Assembly (NCBI RefSeq): GCF_003086295.3
Contig: NC_092045.1
Location: forward strand, 25,052,890-25,116,889
Length of the DNA: 64,000 nucleotides
Source: Arachis hypogaea
Lineage: Eukaryota > Streptophyta > Magnoliopsida > Fabales > Fabaceae
Direction: 5' to 3'
The position numbers and the translations under genes are program-made. The stretch's first letter is position 1. Every line of letters starts with the position of its first letter. Below the pieces are notes generated by a model. It was given only the letters and a program-made list of their open reading frames with translations. It made no database searches and was not told where the DNA came from. Positions 49,260-59,735 of the stretch are shown piece by piece.

Positions 49260-49870
49260 CAACCCAAGTTATAAGTAAACCCTGGAAAGAGGTCTGGCCA
49301 ACCCTATTAAAGAGGATTACTTTAACTTAGAAGGGCCCGACATAATAAAGTCTGCCCAAAACGAAAAGTTATACAAGTAGTCCCTGAAAGAGATCTGACA
49401 AAAGATCCAAGAAAGAGGATTACGCTATAACTTAAAGGAGACCGATATAACCAAGTCGGACTCCTACCATTAAAAAAGTTATCAAGTAGTCCCTGAAAGA
49501 GATCTGACAAAAGATCTAAGAAAGAGGACTACGAAAAATAACTTAAAGGAGACCGATATAACCAAGTCAGACTCCTACCATTAAAAAGTTATCAAAGTAA
49601 TTCCTGAAAGAGATCTGATAAAGATCCAAAAAAGAGGATTACAGAAATAACTTAAAAGGAGACTGACATAACGAAGTCGGACCCCTGCTACTGAAAAGTT
49701 ATACAAGTTACCCCTGAAAGAGATCTGATAAAGATCCAAGAAAGAGGATTACAGATATAACTCAGAAGAGACCAACCTAAACGAATTCGGACTCCTACGA
49801 ACAAAAGTAATCCCTGAAAGAGACCTAACGAAGGGTCCAGGAAAGAGGATTACAGAAATAAAGGGAATCA
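49260..49870. repeat. Tandem repeat of about 100-111 bp in the Tat 3' region
   Basis: Six units marked by CCCTG(A/G)AAGAG(A/G)TCTG starting at about 49280, 49382, 49491, 49602, 49712 and 49812 (spacings 102, 109, 111, 110, 100). Each unit also carries AAAGAGGATTAC, TAACTTAAA(A)GGAGAC and (A/G)AAGTCGGACTCCTA-type words. Variable tandem repeats in this place are known from plant Tat elements and have been proposed as seeds for satellite DNA. Confidence 0.9.
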
Positions 49871-50210
49871 ACGCAAAAAAATCAGTTGGAGAAACACCAA
49901 AAATACCTACAAAAACGAGAAAACAAGTCGGATCCACACAAATACAAAGGATCCAAGCTACAAACGATAAGCACGAGGCAATCCAAAAAGGTCAAACTGC
50001 AAGGTCCAACATTCTCAGAAAACAGAAGAAAAAACCTTGATATGATCTACAAAGTTTTAAAACCTCAGAGGCCATCAAAAAAGGATAACAAGCTACTTTT
50101 GTTTTTCAAAGAGGTTGCCAGAGAAAACAAACCAGAAAACGTCAGCAAATAAATAAAAAGTTTTAAGAGCCCACAAGCCGGGCCAACTAACATGAGAATC
50201 CAGAAAAAGA

Positions 50211-52121
50211 TCAGCAAACATCAGGAGCATCCTTGGCAGTATCAGGACAAGGAGAAGGAGGACGAGTCTGAATAGGCACGGCATCTATAGTTCCATTCTC
50301 CCGGTTCAGAACTTGGCAATCCGAATCAGGTGCAACCAGAGGAGCAGAGGTAGTCGACACTTTGGCAGAGGACACAGGAGGAGGATCAGCATCATCATCA
50401 CCCTCGTCATCAGGGACAATCTTTCCATCTCTGACAATATTGTCTAAACTGAAAATGGTGAGATCGGCCTCGGGAGCAATGACCCGAACTTGCTCCTTCA
50501 AGTTCTCGTAAGCAGCAGTCACGCTGCCGACAAGATGACCTTAGAGCTTAGAATAATCCTCCCGAGCACTGTCCAACTCCCCCCTCAGACGCATCACCTC
50601 CCGATAAGTTGTAACATAACTATCTTTATGCATCAGGGCTGTGTCCTCGGCCAACCTCAAAGAAGCCGCCAATGAAAGAGAACTCGCCTTCTCATTCTCT
50701 AGATCCTTCTCTAACTTGGTCACCTTTAATTCGAGCTCCTCTTTCAGCCCCTTCATCCGGTCAAACTCTTGCTTTGCCTCCTCCATAAATGCCTTGGTGG
50801 CATGAAGAGGGAGACTTTGAGCAGTCCGGTGTATAGCAGCCGCCATAAACGCCATCTGCACGTGATTCCGGGCCATAAATTCCAAATGATAGAGGATGGA
50901 CACATCGTCCATCGAAAGGGTACCATAGGGCTCAATTTGTTGATCTATGAACTCGAGGGCATTAAAAGTCAGGGGCATTAAGGTCGAAAGGCTCAACCGT
51001 CTTTTGCTTCTTACTTGGAGGGGCCGCAGATGGAACGGCATAAGCAGAATGAGGATCCACCAAGCGAAACCGAGGTGTCGGAATCGCTTTCTTCACTATG
51101 GGGGAACTCGGCACTGATGGCTTCTCGCGCACTTGGGAGGACCCCTCCCCAGCCGCCTTGGCGGCAATATTCCTGGCAGCAGTCGCCTTCTGCGCCCTCT
51201 TAAAAGCTTTCATGGATTCGTTACTCTTCATTGCCTCTGCAAATAAAACAAAAGTCAAGCTACAAATCGAACAAGTCGGAAATACAGCTACAAGTAAACA
51301 TAAACGGATAGCAAAGAAAACACAAGATACCCAGTTCAGTTTGAAGAAGAGAAGGATTGGTTAGAAATTTCTTTGTATCAAGATGGGGAGGCTGACCCCA
51401 GCGCTCTTCCAAAACAATCACAAAGGCCCGCTCAACCTCATCCAACATGTCCCAAGAATACCTGGAGACCCTCACATCTTTTTGCCATTCCAGGGGAAAG
51501 GCAGGCTCATCATTTTCATCCAGAAAAAAGGGCCGAGCTCCTTCAACAGCTCAGACCTTGAAAAAGTAGTTTTTAAAATCATGAAATGACTCGTCAAAAC
51601 ATGGAAAAGACCTTCTTTCCTTGGGTAGAGCGAAAGGAGACCCAAGCTGCCTTCTTTTTTACCACTCCGGGCTTAGTCAAGACAAACAGATAGAAAAAGA
51701 GAGATTGGGAAGCAGGGATACCAAAACCATTGCACAACAATTGAAAAATCTTTATAAAACCCCAGGAATTAGGGTGAAGTTGAGAGGGGGAAATATTACA
51801 AGACCATAACAGGTCGGTTTCAAATTGAGTAAAAAGAAGGGTAATACCCAGCGGACCAAAGAAAAAGTCATAAACATAAAAGAAAGGGCGACTATCAACA
51901 ACCCGAGTTGAAAAAAAGACTCTCTCGTCAGAAGAAGGAGGGACAAGTTCATAGTTCTTCTCATCACCAGAATTCCTACAGACACTATGAAACTGCCTAA
52001 GCTGAGCACAAAACTCAAAATCAGCCAGCGAGACACACAGGAGAACCATGGAGTCCAGCCAATCGGACATCCCCTCGGGAACTCTGGAAGACATCTCTAC
52101 AATGTTATTGCAAGAAGACAT
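50211..52121 (-). pseudogene. Antisense ORF of the Tat element, one intron, broken
   Basis: Encoded opposite to gag-pol. It starts MSSCNNIVEMSSRVPEGMSD at 52121. The N-terminal part has FFYVYDFFFGPLGITLLFT, SQLHPNSWGFIKIFQLLC and FYLFVLTKPG, resembling the 'putative gypsy type transposon' domain seen in plant genomes. A GT-AG intron at 51237-51330 (donor CTGG/GTATC, acceptor TTGCAG/AGG) joins ...LLQTEL to EAMKSNESMKAFKRAQKA in phase. The C-terminal part is a Glu/Lys-rich coiled coil (KLEKDLENEKASSLSL) and an acidic Pro/Ser tail ending DAPDVC. Damage: one extra T in a T-run near 51598, a TGA near 51556, one extra T near 50964, and a TAA near 50541 where CAA fits. Function unknown; a host-like or regulatory role is speculation. 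Confidence 0.75.
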
Positions 52122-53162
52122 GGGGCCAACTAAATCCTACAAGTAAAGAAAAGAAAAGGAGGTTACTACAAACATCTCAGACAAAGGAGAAAACAACTCG
52201 GTCAATGCTTCTGAGGCAATGAAAAGCAAGAAAAGAAAAACCCCAAGACTCAAACCAAAGTCCCGGGGCATCCTTTGGAGGCAGCAATAATGCAAGGTTT
52301 CCAGAACACATCCTTTGGATTCAAAGCAACAAGCGTTTTTATCAAAGAAAAAACACAGCAAAGCATCACAGAGCCTACCAAATAAAATATTCCCAAAGCA
52401 ACAAAACATAGGACCATTAAACACGCAACCTTTATTGAAAAAAAGATCAGACAGGAAGCAATCTCCAAAAAATAGGTACAGATCTTTTATCAGTAGCAAA
52501 AGCAACCAGAAAGCAACAGTAAAACCCCAGAAAGCCTCAACAGAAATTCCAAGAAAAACCACAAGAAGGAAGATAAGAAAAGCATATCACAGCAACGAGT
52601 AAAAGATTGCAAAAGATCCAAACTTTCAAACATGCAAAACCAGAACTCCACCAAAATCAAAGACGAAGCCACGGTGAAGACGAGAAAAGCTATTACCAAC
52701 CTGGAAAGAACAAGCGAGCTTCAACAAAAAACCAAAGGAGGAAGGCGAAATCTGGGAATATGAACAAGAGCAATGTCGCCAGAAGAAACACAAAGATCCA
52801 AGCTCCAACGCCAAATGACGCCACACCACAAGGAAAACAGAAGTGCAAAAACAGAGAGTGGAAAAAACTGAGAAAAGAAGTTACGAAAGAGCAAAAGGAG
52901 AGAAATCGTTTTCAGGTTTTTTCAAAATCCAAAGTAAAGAGCCTAGGAGAAACGGGGCAATTAATGCTCAAAATTAATTGCATTAAACCATCGCACGCTC
53001 CCAAAAGCGCCGGTGTAAAAGCGCGCGTCTTCTAGAGGAAACGTTCTACATTCAAAACTGATACAAAGGAATCGACAAAATGCTTGAGTTCGGCTTCACC
53101 AAAGAAGGACCGAAGTCAAGGACTCGACCTCAAAAAAGAAGACCGAGCTCAAGCAGGGGCAC
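52122..53162. other. Tat 3' region between antisense ORF and 3' LTR
   Basis: No sense ORF with motifs. Because the antisense ORF starts at 52121, its promoter should lie here; on the minus strand the sequence is T/C-rich. The polypurine tract just before the 3' LTR is weak (AGCTCAAGCAGGGGCAC at 53147-53162). Confidence 0.5.
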
Positions 53163-53694
53163 TGTTCATACCCTGGGTCAAGCTGTCCGACCCGGGATGT
53201 TCTACAGACAAAGCGATCGACCTCTTCAGGTCAGGACAACCCGACCTCTTCTCAAAGATCTCGGCCAAGTCACAGGAAAGCCCAAACAAAGGGCCCAAAT
53301 AGAGGAACACGTCCCAAATCTAAGGGCAGCCCAAGCCCATAGAGATAAAGGTGGTTCCCTTAAAGATGACCTCACTTAAAGATAAAGATAAGATAACTAA
53401 CTTATCTTATCCACAGAAGGTCACATCTCACCATTATAAATACACTGGAGCACCCAGGTATAACTCATACTCTGATTCTACTCAATACCTGCTCAATACC
53501 CTTGCTAACTTAAGCATCGAAGTCCCTTGTAGGTACCCCCACCCTCCGGGGATGAAGGATCAGCACCACCACCAAGTCTAACAAGTCGGACACACCAGTT
53601 CCGGCCGCCGTGCACCTGCCGGACACGTCGGCTCTGACCAACATAGAAGATCTCATCCGAGATCGACCTACAGTTTCAGGTAACCCTCGGAACA
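53163..53694 (+). repeat. 3' LTR of the Tat element, 532 bp
   Basis: Same ends as the 5' LTR. By eye about 17 substitutions, nearly all transitions, and a 5-bp deletion (one GATAA) relative to it. Followed by TSD AATGG (53695-53699). Confidence 0.95.
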
Positions 53695-53874
53695 AATGGT
53701 AATAAAGGATAATTAAATTTGATTATTTTAAAGCATAAGAAACATGTTTTCTCACATGTCATATCATAAGGAAGGAATTGTAAAACCATACAAATTCATA
53801 TGAATAAGTAGGTGAAGGGTTGAATAAATCACTTAAATTGAGCACAATATATATCATAAAATATGAGTTTATCA
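53695..53874 (-). repeat. 3' LTR of the outer element, part 2
   Basis: Continues the LTR sequence interrupted at 43103. 53700-53874 differs from 61010-61184 at about 4 of 175 positions by eye. Ends GAGTTTATCA. Confidence 0.95.
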
Positions 53875-55597
53875 ACCTCTCCACACTTAAACAATAGCAT
53901 GTCCTCATGCTAAATCCAAGATAAAGAGTAAGGTAAAGTGGTGGAATCTCATGCAATGCAATTTATCCTAGATGCAACTACCTAAATGAATCATACAAAT
54001 CTAGTTATTATTCACCTATATATAAAGTATACATGTAGTTAAATTAATTCATTTCATCAAGGAATCATATATGCATAGCCAACGTTAGATAATGTTAAAG
54101 CACTTTTACAATTGAGATGGGTAAAAATATTTTTTAAACTTGCAAGATAACTAACAATTTAGGCAGAGATATATGGTGATGAGCTATTGAACCCTCACTG
54201 AATTTTGTGTTTACTCTCTAGTCATTCAGTGTTTATTAGGTTAATCACTCTATTCTTCTTTTTATCCTTACTTTCTATAACTTTGTTCTTCATCTAACAA
54301 ATCAAAAATTATAGAATATAGACATACAAAAATCATAAGGTCTTTTCCAAGGTTGTAATGGGGCCAAGGTAGAGGTAAGGGTATATGTATAAGGCTAGCT
54401 GAGCTAATAAGTGAATCCTTGATTAATCTAAGATCTCACCTAACATACATACTTTTATATAAACCAAAGTTTCTTAACCTACTTGCCCAAATTTTTCTAC
54501 TTTGTATTGCAAACTCATGCATTAAATTTAACTTTGTCCCATGTGCATTGTTTTTTTCTTATTTTGCGTTTGGAAAATTTTTTGTATCCCCTTATTGAAA
54601 ATAACAAATTTTTTTTTTAATTTTTTTTCATATGCACATGGTGACTTTTAATTGTTTTGATTTTATATGAGCATACTTCCCAAATTTTTAAATAATTTAT
54701 TCAATTTAAATTTCTACTTTTTTCTATCATCCATGTTCCCATAAAATTTTCCACACTTAAATTATACACAATTTCTATCTTAAGCTAACCAAGAATTCAA
54801 CTTTGGATTTTTAATTTGTTTTTCTGCTTAAGGCTAGTAATGTGGTTATAGAACAGAAGGAAATTAAAAGCTCAAGGGGACTAACAAGGATGGCATAAAA
54901 GGTAGGCTTTATTTGGGATAAGTGAGGAAAAATTCAAATGATGGCCTCAATCACTTTCTTAGTATGTATCTATATTCTATAATCAGACATATAGATTAAA
55001 GCAAAGTAAAGAACATCAGAATAAAAAAGAAGGGCGAAGCACACATGAATAAAAATTATGGTTTGAATGTAACCATACAATTAAGCTCAAAACTCTCAGG
55101 CTGTGTGTTCTCAAGCTCATAAATCATATATCAGTTATGTATGTCATGCAAGTAGAAATTAAGAGTTTCCATTATTCTCAATGTAAAATTTATTTGGGTG
55201 GCTTTAAAGGTTTAGTGTTCCTCCTTGATGAAATGTTGTTAACTAACTAACATGTAATGCTATATATACAAGGGGTGTGGATTGTTTTGATTCTGTTAAA
55301 GTCTCTAGCTTAGTTCCTTTTTATTTTCGATTTAAACCAAACTTATCATATGCTAAAAGGGTAAACTACACTAATTAATCCACTTAATATATAACTAGTA
55401 AATTAAGGTGCAACTTAAGCTAAAATATCCAATATATATACAGCCCAAAGTGCAGAATGCAAAAGTACAACAAAAACAAAAGAGAGAAAAAATGTGCAAA
55501 TAAAATACAGAAAATGGACAAAATAAGATAAGAGTCTGTAGTGGTTCACCAAAAGAAATAGATGCCAGAGATGGCGACCTCCCCACACTTAAATAAT
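53875..55597. other. Outer element 3' non-coding region with terminal purine tract
   Basis: Next to the 3' LTR, the minus strand reads AGCATG-AGGA-CATGCT (a 6-bp stem with AGGA loop, 53896-53911), then ATTGTTTAAGTGTGGAGAGGT up to the LTR. The purine stretch GTGTGGAGAGGT is the likely plus-strand primer. The rest is AT-rich with no ORF. Confidence 0.7.
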
Positions 55598-55615
55598 AGC
55601 ATCGTCCTCGATGCT
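55598..55615 (-). promoter_or_regulatory. Hairpin with AGGA loop before an internal purine tract
   Basis: AGCATCG-AGGA-CGATGCT, a perfect 7-bp stem, followed on the minus strand by ATTATTTAAGTGTGGGGAGGT. Same architecture as 53896-53911, but with different stem bases that still pair. It overlaps the stop codon of the small upstream ORF (TGA at 55615-55617). Confidence 0.65.
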
Positions 55616-55869
55616 CACTCAAACTGGGTGTGAAGAAGTGTCATCTCCGGAAAGATGGACTGCTGGTGTCTCGATGGTAGGCTGAGGGTCTGCAGTCTCT
55701 GTAAGGGTAGGAGGAGTGGTCTGCTGAAGCGGGGGCTCTGTCCGTAGAGGAAGCTCTAGATCTGTGGTTTGTAGCTGGTGGTGTTCCTCGTGATGTAGTG
55801 CAGTGTGCTTGGGACCTCTCTTTTGCCAGTAGTTACTTTGCCTTTTCCCTTGCCTTGAGAGTCAGACAT
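55615..55869 (-). pseudogene. Short env-position ORF of the outer element
   Basis: Starts MSDSQGKGKGKVTTGKRE, a basic N-terminus similar in style to the env-position ORF of the Athila at 23909. The frame is 84 codons with one in-frame TAG (codon 38) and stops exactly at the hairpin. It lacks the globular domain seen at 23154-23909. Probably the collapsed remnant of the same gene. Confidence 0.5.
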
Positions 55870-57249
55870 CCTGAAAAAATAGAATTTTCAAGATATAATT
55901 GAGGAATAAAAGCAGGAAAACAAGTAGGCAAAAAGGATAATAGCAATATAAGCATATAGGCGAAAGATGAACGAAAGAGGGGAAAAACATAAAGTGAGTC
56001 GAACATATGAGATGTAGAAAGCTTGTTAAATAGGAAAATAGTAATCATGCCATTAGTTAGAAGGTTAATGAAGATACAGGAAAACAAAAAGGAGAAGTTT
56101 TGGAAGTTAAAAATGGTTAGGTTGTAAAGAAGAAGTGAGAAAGTTAAAGAGTGAGTTAGTTAAAAGAAGGTTAAAGTGAGTGGCATGAAAATGGTCTCCT
56201 AGGTAACAAGAAATTCACAAAATAAAAGAATAATCCACTCAAATTCAAGCATGGATAACAGGATATTGATGATGGTTCAGACAGATACAGAAGTGGCAAA
56301 AATGAAAATCAAATCATCAATAATGCAATTTATTAACCAAGAAATCAAAAGTAATAAGAATGTTGGTCCATGCATTCAAGAATTGGTTTGGTATTCGTGG
56401 AGTAGTGCAAAATTGAGAATTGCCAAAACCAATACTTGAATGTAAAAGGGAAACAATTTGCAGAAAATTTGACAGCATCCCGGCTAAAATTGGATGTTCC
56501 CGGAAAACAAATAGTAAGAACAGTTCATATGAATTGAAATAAGACTGCACAAATAGCAAGAATAAGAAAGAGGAGTGTAACAGCAGCATGAAATAGTTAA
56601 TCACAGCATATGAAGAGTATTAACATCATAGCCAGAATAAAATTGCAGAACAGATAAACAGATAACAAGAACGGAGCAATTATCAGGCCTAAATCCACTA
56701 ACCACATCCTAGCCACCTAACCACCTAGAATCCACTACGAACATGCATCTCTAACTATCCTAAATTGAACAAATTCTGAAAAATGTGCAGCTAACTAGGA
56801 ATGAAAAGAAATCGGTGTACGGCGGAACCTGGTATACGAAGAACAAGGAATAGGATAGAGGGAAGGTAGTGGGGATGTGGCGGCAACAGGAGGGAAGCAC
56901 GGCGGCACTGGGTGAACGGCGGTGGCGCGGTGGTGGGGCAGGGGTGGTGGATAGGGTTGAGTGGTGGAGGGTTGGGGTGGTGGCCGGCGAAGGTTGCTGC
57001 GGTGGACTAAGGCTTGCGGCGGTGGGGTTCCAGTCGTGGTGGAGGCTGGCCGCGGAGGGGGCAGCGACGGTGGAGGGAAGAAGAGAAGAGAGAGAGAAGA
57101 AAGAGAGGGGAGGAAGAAGAGGGGTGGTGTGGCGGCGGTCGCGGTGGTCTGGGGTGGTTGTAGGTGGTGGCTGGGGTGGTTGAGGGAAGAGGGAGAGTTG
57201 CAGATGAGAGGAAGGGGGGTTGGGTTTGGGGGCGCGAAGGGATAGGGTT
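55870..57249. other. Outer element spacer, with a GC-rich low-complexity stretch
   Basis: 55870-56790 is AT-rich with no ORF of note. 56860-57190 is GGTGG/GGCGG-rich on the plus strand; long open frames on both strands (Pro/Ser-rich on the minus strand, Gly/Arg/Trp-rich on the plus strand) are products of the low complexity. I do not call a gene here. Confidence 0.5.
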
Positions 57250-57850
57250 CGCGTGACTTGGGGTTAGTGATCGCGAATCCACGCGAACGCGTGGAGGACG
57301 CGATCGCATGAATAGGGTGAAATAGGGTTGACGCAGATGCGTGGTCGACGCAATCGCATGGGTTGGGTAGAAGATAGGTGACGCGGACGCGTGAAGCACG
57401 CGAACGCGTTGCTGAAATTTGTGCTAGACGCACGCTTCCAGCGTCGTTTCAGCGCAACTCTCTGTCTCCTTTTTGGGGGTTATGGTATCCATGCGACGCG
57501 ATTGTGTCGCTCACGCTTTCGCGTGGGATGGTTGTTGGGCAAGTGACGCGTTCGCATGATGGACGCGAACGTGTGGGTTGTATTGTGCTAAACGCACACC
57601 AGCCACGCGATTCCAGTCCAACTTTCTGGGCGTTGGATCTTTACGCCGATATCCGGATCACGCGCTCGCGTGGGTGACGCGAATGTGTGGGAAGCATTTT
57701 CCGCAACTGACGCGATCGCGTGTGGTACGCGGTCGCGTGGAACAATTTGTGCCCAAGGCACGCCTCCAGCCTTGCTTTAGCGCGACTTTCTGTTCACTTT
57801 CCTTTTCCTTTTGATGCACTTGTGACGCGAACGCGTCAGCAACGCTGCTG
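57250..57850. repeat. Internal CGCG-motif array of the outer element
   Basis: At least twelve units such as ACGCGAACGCGT, ACGCGGACGCGT, ACGCGATCGCGT and ACGCGTTCGC, spaced about 25-45 bp apart. The centre varies while the two CGCG halves are kept at a 2-bp spacing. Same relative place as 24730-25235 in the Athila element. Confidence 0.85.
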
Positions 57851-58053
57851 CATCGCGTGCTTTCTCTCTTTCTCTTTTTTTATATGCAGTATGCAGAATG
57901 CAAAATGCAATAAATGTTATATAGAAATTCCAGGTTCAAACAAAATTCAAAAATAGAGTAGAATGGAGAAGGAACGATCATACTATGGTGGGTTATCTCC
58001 CACCTAGCACTTTTAGTTAAAGCCCTTAAGTTGGACATTTGAGGAGCTTCCTG

Positions 58054-59664
58054 TTATGGTGGCTTGTGCTTGTATTCATCCAAAAATCTCCACCAGCATT
58101 TGGAATGCCAACATCCTCCGGGGTCCCAAATAAGGCACGTGAAGCCTTTGAGCAGTTTCAAACAGGTTTCCAGGCTCCCGGGGTGTTGAATGTCAGAAGA
58201 GATTCCAGGATCCCAAACTTTGCTTTTACACCCGTTTTTGTCTTGATCTGCATTTTTCCAGCCGGGTGGTGAGTAGTCTAAATTCTTACTGCAGTGACCA
58301 AACAACTTCCGATATCCTTTCAATTGAGCTTGACACCAATCCTTGCACCTCAAATTGAAGTGTGAAACCTCATTGAATCTCGCATACCAGCTCTAAGTGC
58401 GAGTCATTTTCCTTTTGCTCTTAAAGCCGCAAAGAGCTCTAAGCTGGCCATCTGTTTCAAGCAAACCATATTCAAGTGAAAAATTGAAGATAAAGGTCAA
58501 GGATTTTATCCACTTGAAGTTTGTGTTGGGTGGTAATGGCCTTGGGATAGGTGTTTTCTGTGGTTCTGCAAGCTCTACTCCCTTATGGTCTTCTGTGAAT
58601 TCCTTCACTTCTTTGCAAATTTCTTCCATTTCAACCATGTCTTGATCAAAGTCTTCGATATCTTCCTCATCACTTGAGTCACAACTGGGAGGTTGAGAAA
58701 AGTCTACCTCTGCATCATCTTCGTATTCACTTGGGGAAGATTCTTCTCTCTCAAAGAATTCACTTGCGAATGCAAGTTCATCACTAAGAGGGCTCGACTT
58801 GTGATTATCATCATCAAGAAAACTTGTATCTTGGGTTATTCCGTCCAGTTCTTCATAAGATATCTGCATTGGAGGCTGTGCAAAATCCTTATTAGCGTCA
58901 ATTGTAACATCCTTGACGAAATTCTCCACAACTCTGGGTTCCTGTGGAGGTTCGGTATTTCCTAAATCTTCAACCAACTCTTCTTCTTCTACCATGACAG
59001 CGTCCTTTACTTATTCCAGTACGAAGTTACGCTCTATGCTGTCCACTGGAGTTTTTAGTGTCTTCTTCATGCTACGTTCTTCATTAGATTCTCCACATGA
59101 AGTCATGGGAGTTTCTTGAGTGTCCGAACGTCTAGAAGATAATTGATTTATTGCTTGCTCCAGTTGATGAAGGGTTGCCTGAAATTGGTCTACTGATTCT
59201 TCGAAGCGAACCTGTGATTCTTGGCTTGATGGACATGGACATGGTGCATAGGGGAGTGGTGTTTCTTGGGAGTAATTTGATTGGCGTTGGGGCGGATAAG
59301 GATCATACGGTGGCGAGTGGTGGAAAGGAGCTTATGAGTGTGGTGGTTCGAAGCTATGTTGAGAGGATGGTCTCTGAGCATAGGGTGGGGCTTGTTGGTT
59401 GCTACAATGGGGTCCACCAAATCTATCAATTTGGCATGCATTGTAGAATGGTCTTTGTCTATGATATCTTGGAAGGTGTTGTTGCCTAAAGGGTTGATCA
59501 GATCCTCTTGACTCCATCCATCTTTGATTACTTAGACCGTGATGCATATTCCTGTTATAGCTTCCATTCCTTTCAACAAAATTAGAACCAAACTCAAAGC
59601 AAAAGGGGTGAGAATTCATAATAGCTATCAGAAATAGGAATGGAAAACAAAAACAAATAAACAA
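58054..59664 (-). pseudogene. 536-codon gag-position ORF with three in-frame stops
   Basis: A single minus-strand frame runs from 59664 to 58054. The best start may be the ATG at about 59619 (MNSHPFCFEFGS). Only three stops interrupt it, near 59332, 59009 and 58393, all TAA or TAG where CAA or CAG would fit. Region 1 (to about 59170) is Gln/Pro/His/Tyr-rich, gag-tail-like (NQRW, PYDPYPPQRQ). Region 2 (59120-58560) is strongly acidic (VEEEELVEDLG, EESSPSEYEDDAEV). Region 3 (58400-58054) is Cys/Trp-rich: LRCKDWCQAQLKGYRKLFGH, NLDYSPPGWKNAD, GSLETCLKLLKGF, WDPGGCWHSKCWWRF. No capsid, protease or RT motif. I do not recognise a named domain; it occupies the place of gag-pol. Confidence 0.65.
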
Positions 59665-59715
59665 GTAAAAGAAAAATATTTACAGTAACCAATAATAAGG
59701 CACACGTTTGCAACA

Positions 59716-59732
59716 CCCCGGCAACGGCGCCA
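59716..59732 (-). other. Primer binding site, tRNA-Asp type
   Basis: Minus strand TGGCGCCGTTGCCGGGG, three bases inside the 5' LTR (59736). It orients the outer element on the minus strand. Confidence 0.92.
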
Positions 59733-59735
59733 TTT

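Larger units (their letters stand above)
43104..53694 (+). mobile_element. Complete Tat-type Ty3/gypsy retrotransposon nested in the LTR
   Basis: LTRs 43104-43640 and 53163-53694 start TGTTCATACCC and end CCTCGGAACA; TSD AATGG at 43099-43103 and 53695-53699. Order on the plus strand: primer site 43642-43659, gag, protease, RT, RNase H, a second RNase H, integrase (end 48805), a tandem-repeat 3' region (49260-49870), and an antisense ORF (52121 to 50211). The second RNase H domain, long 3' region and antisense ORF are features reported for the Tat (Ogre/Retand/Tat) lineage. By eye about 17 substitutions and one 5-bp indel separate the LTRs (about 3%), so it is fairly recent. Stops and frameshifts in gag, protease, pol and the antisense ORF make it non-functional. 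Confidence 0.92.

Noticed and set aside
56795..57433. 212-codon Pro/Ser-rich minus-strand frame
   Set aside because: Low-complexity GGTGG/CCACC stretch open in several frames on both strands; no domain.
30957..59732. tRNA-like words near 30957, 43642 and 59716
   Set aside because: They match only the 3' end of tRNA-Asp and sit beside LTRs; these are primer sites, not tRNA genes.
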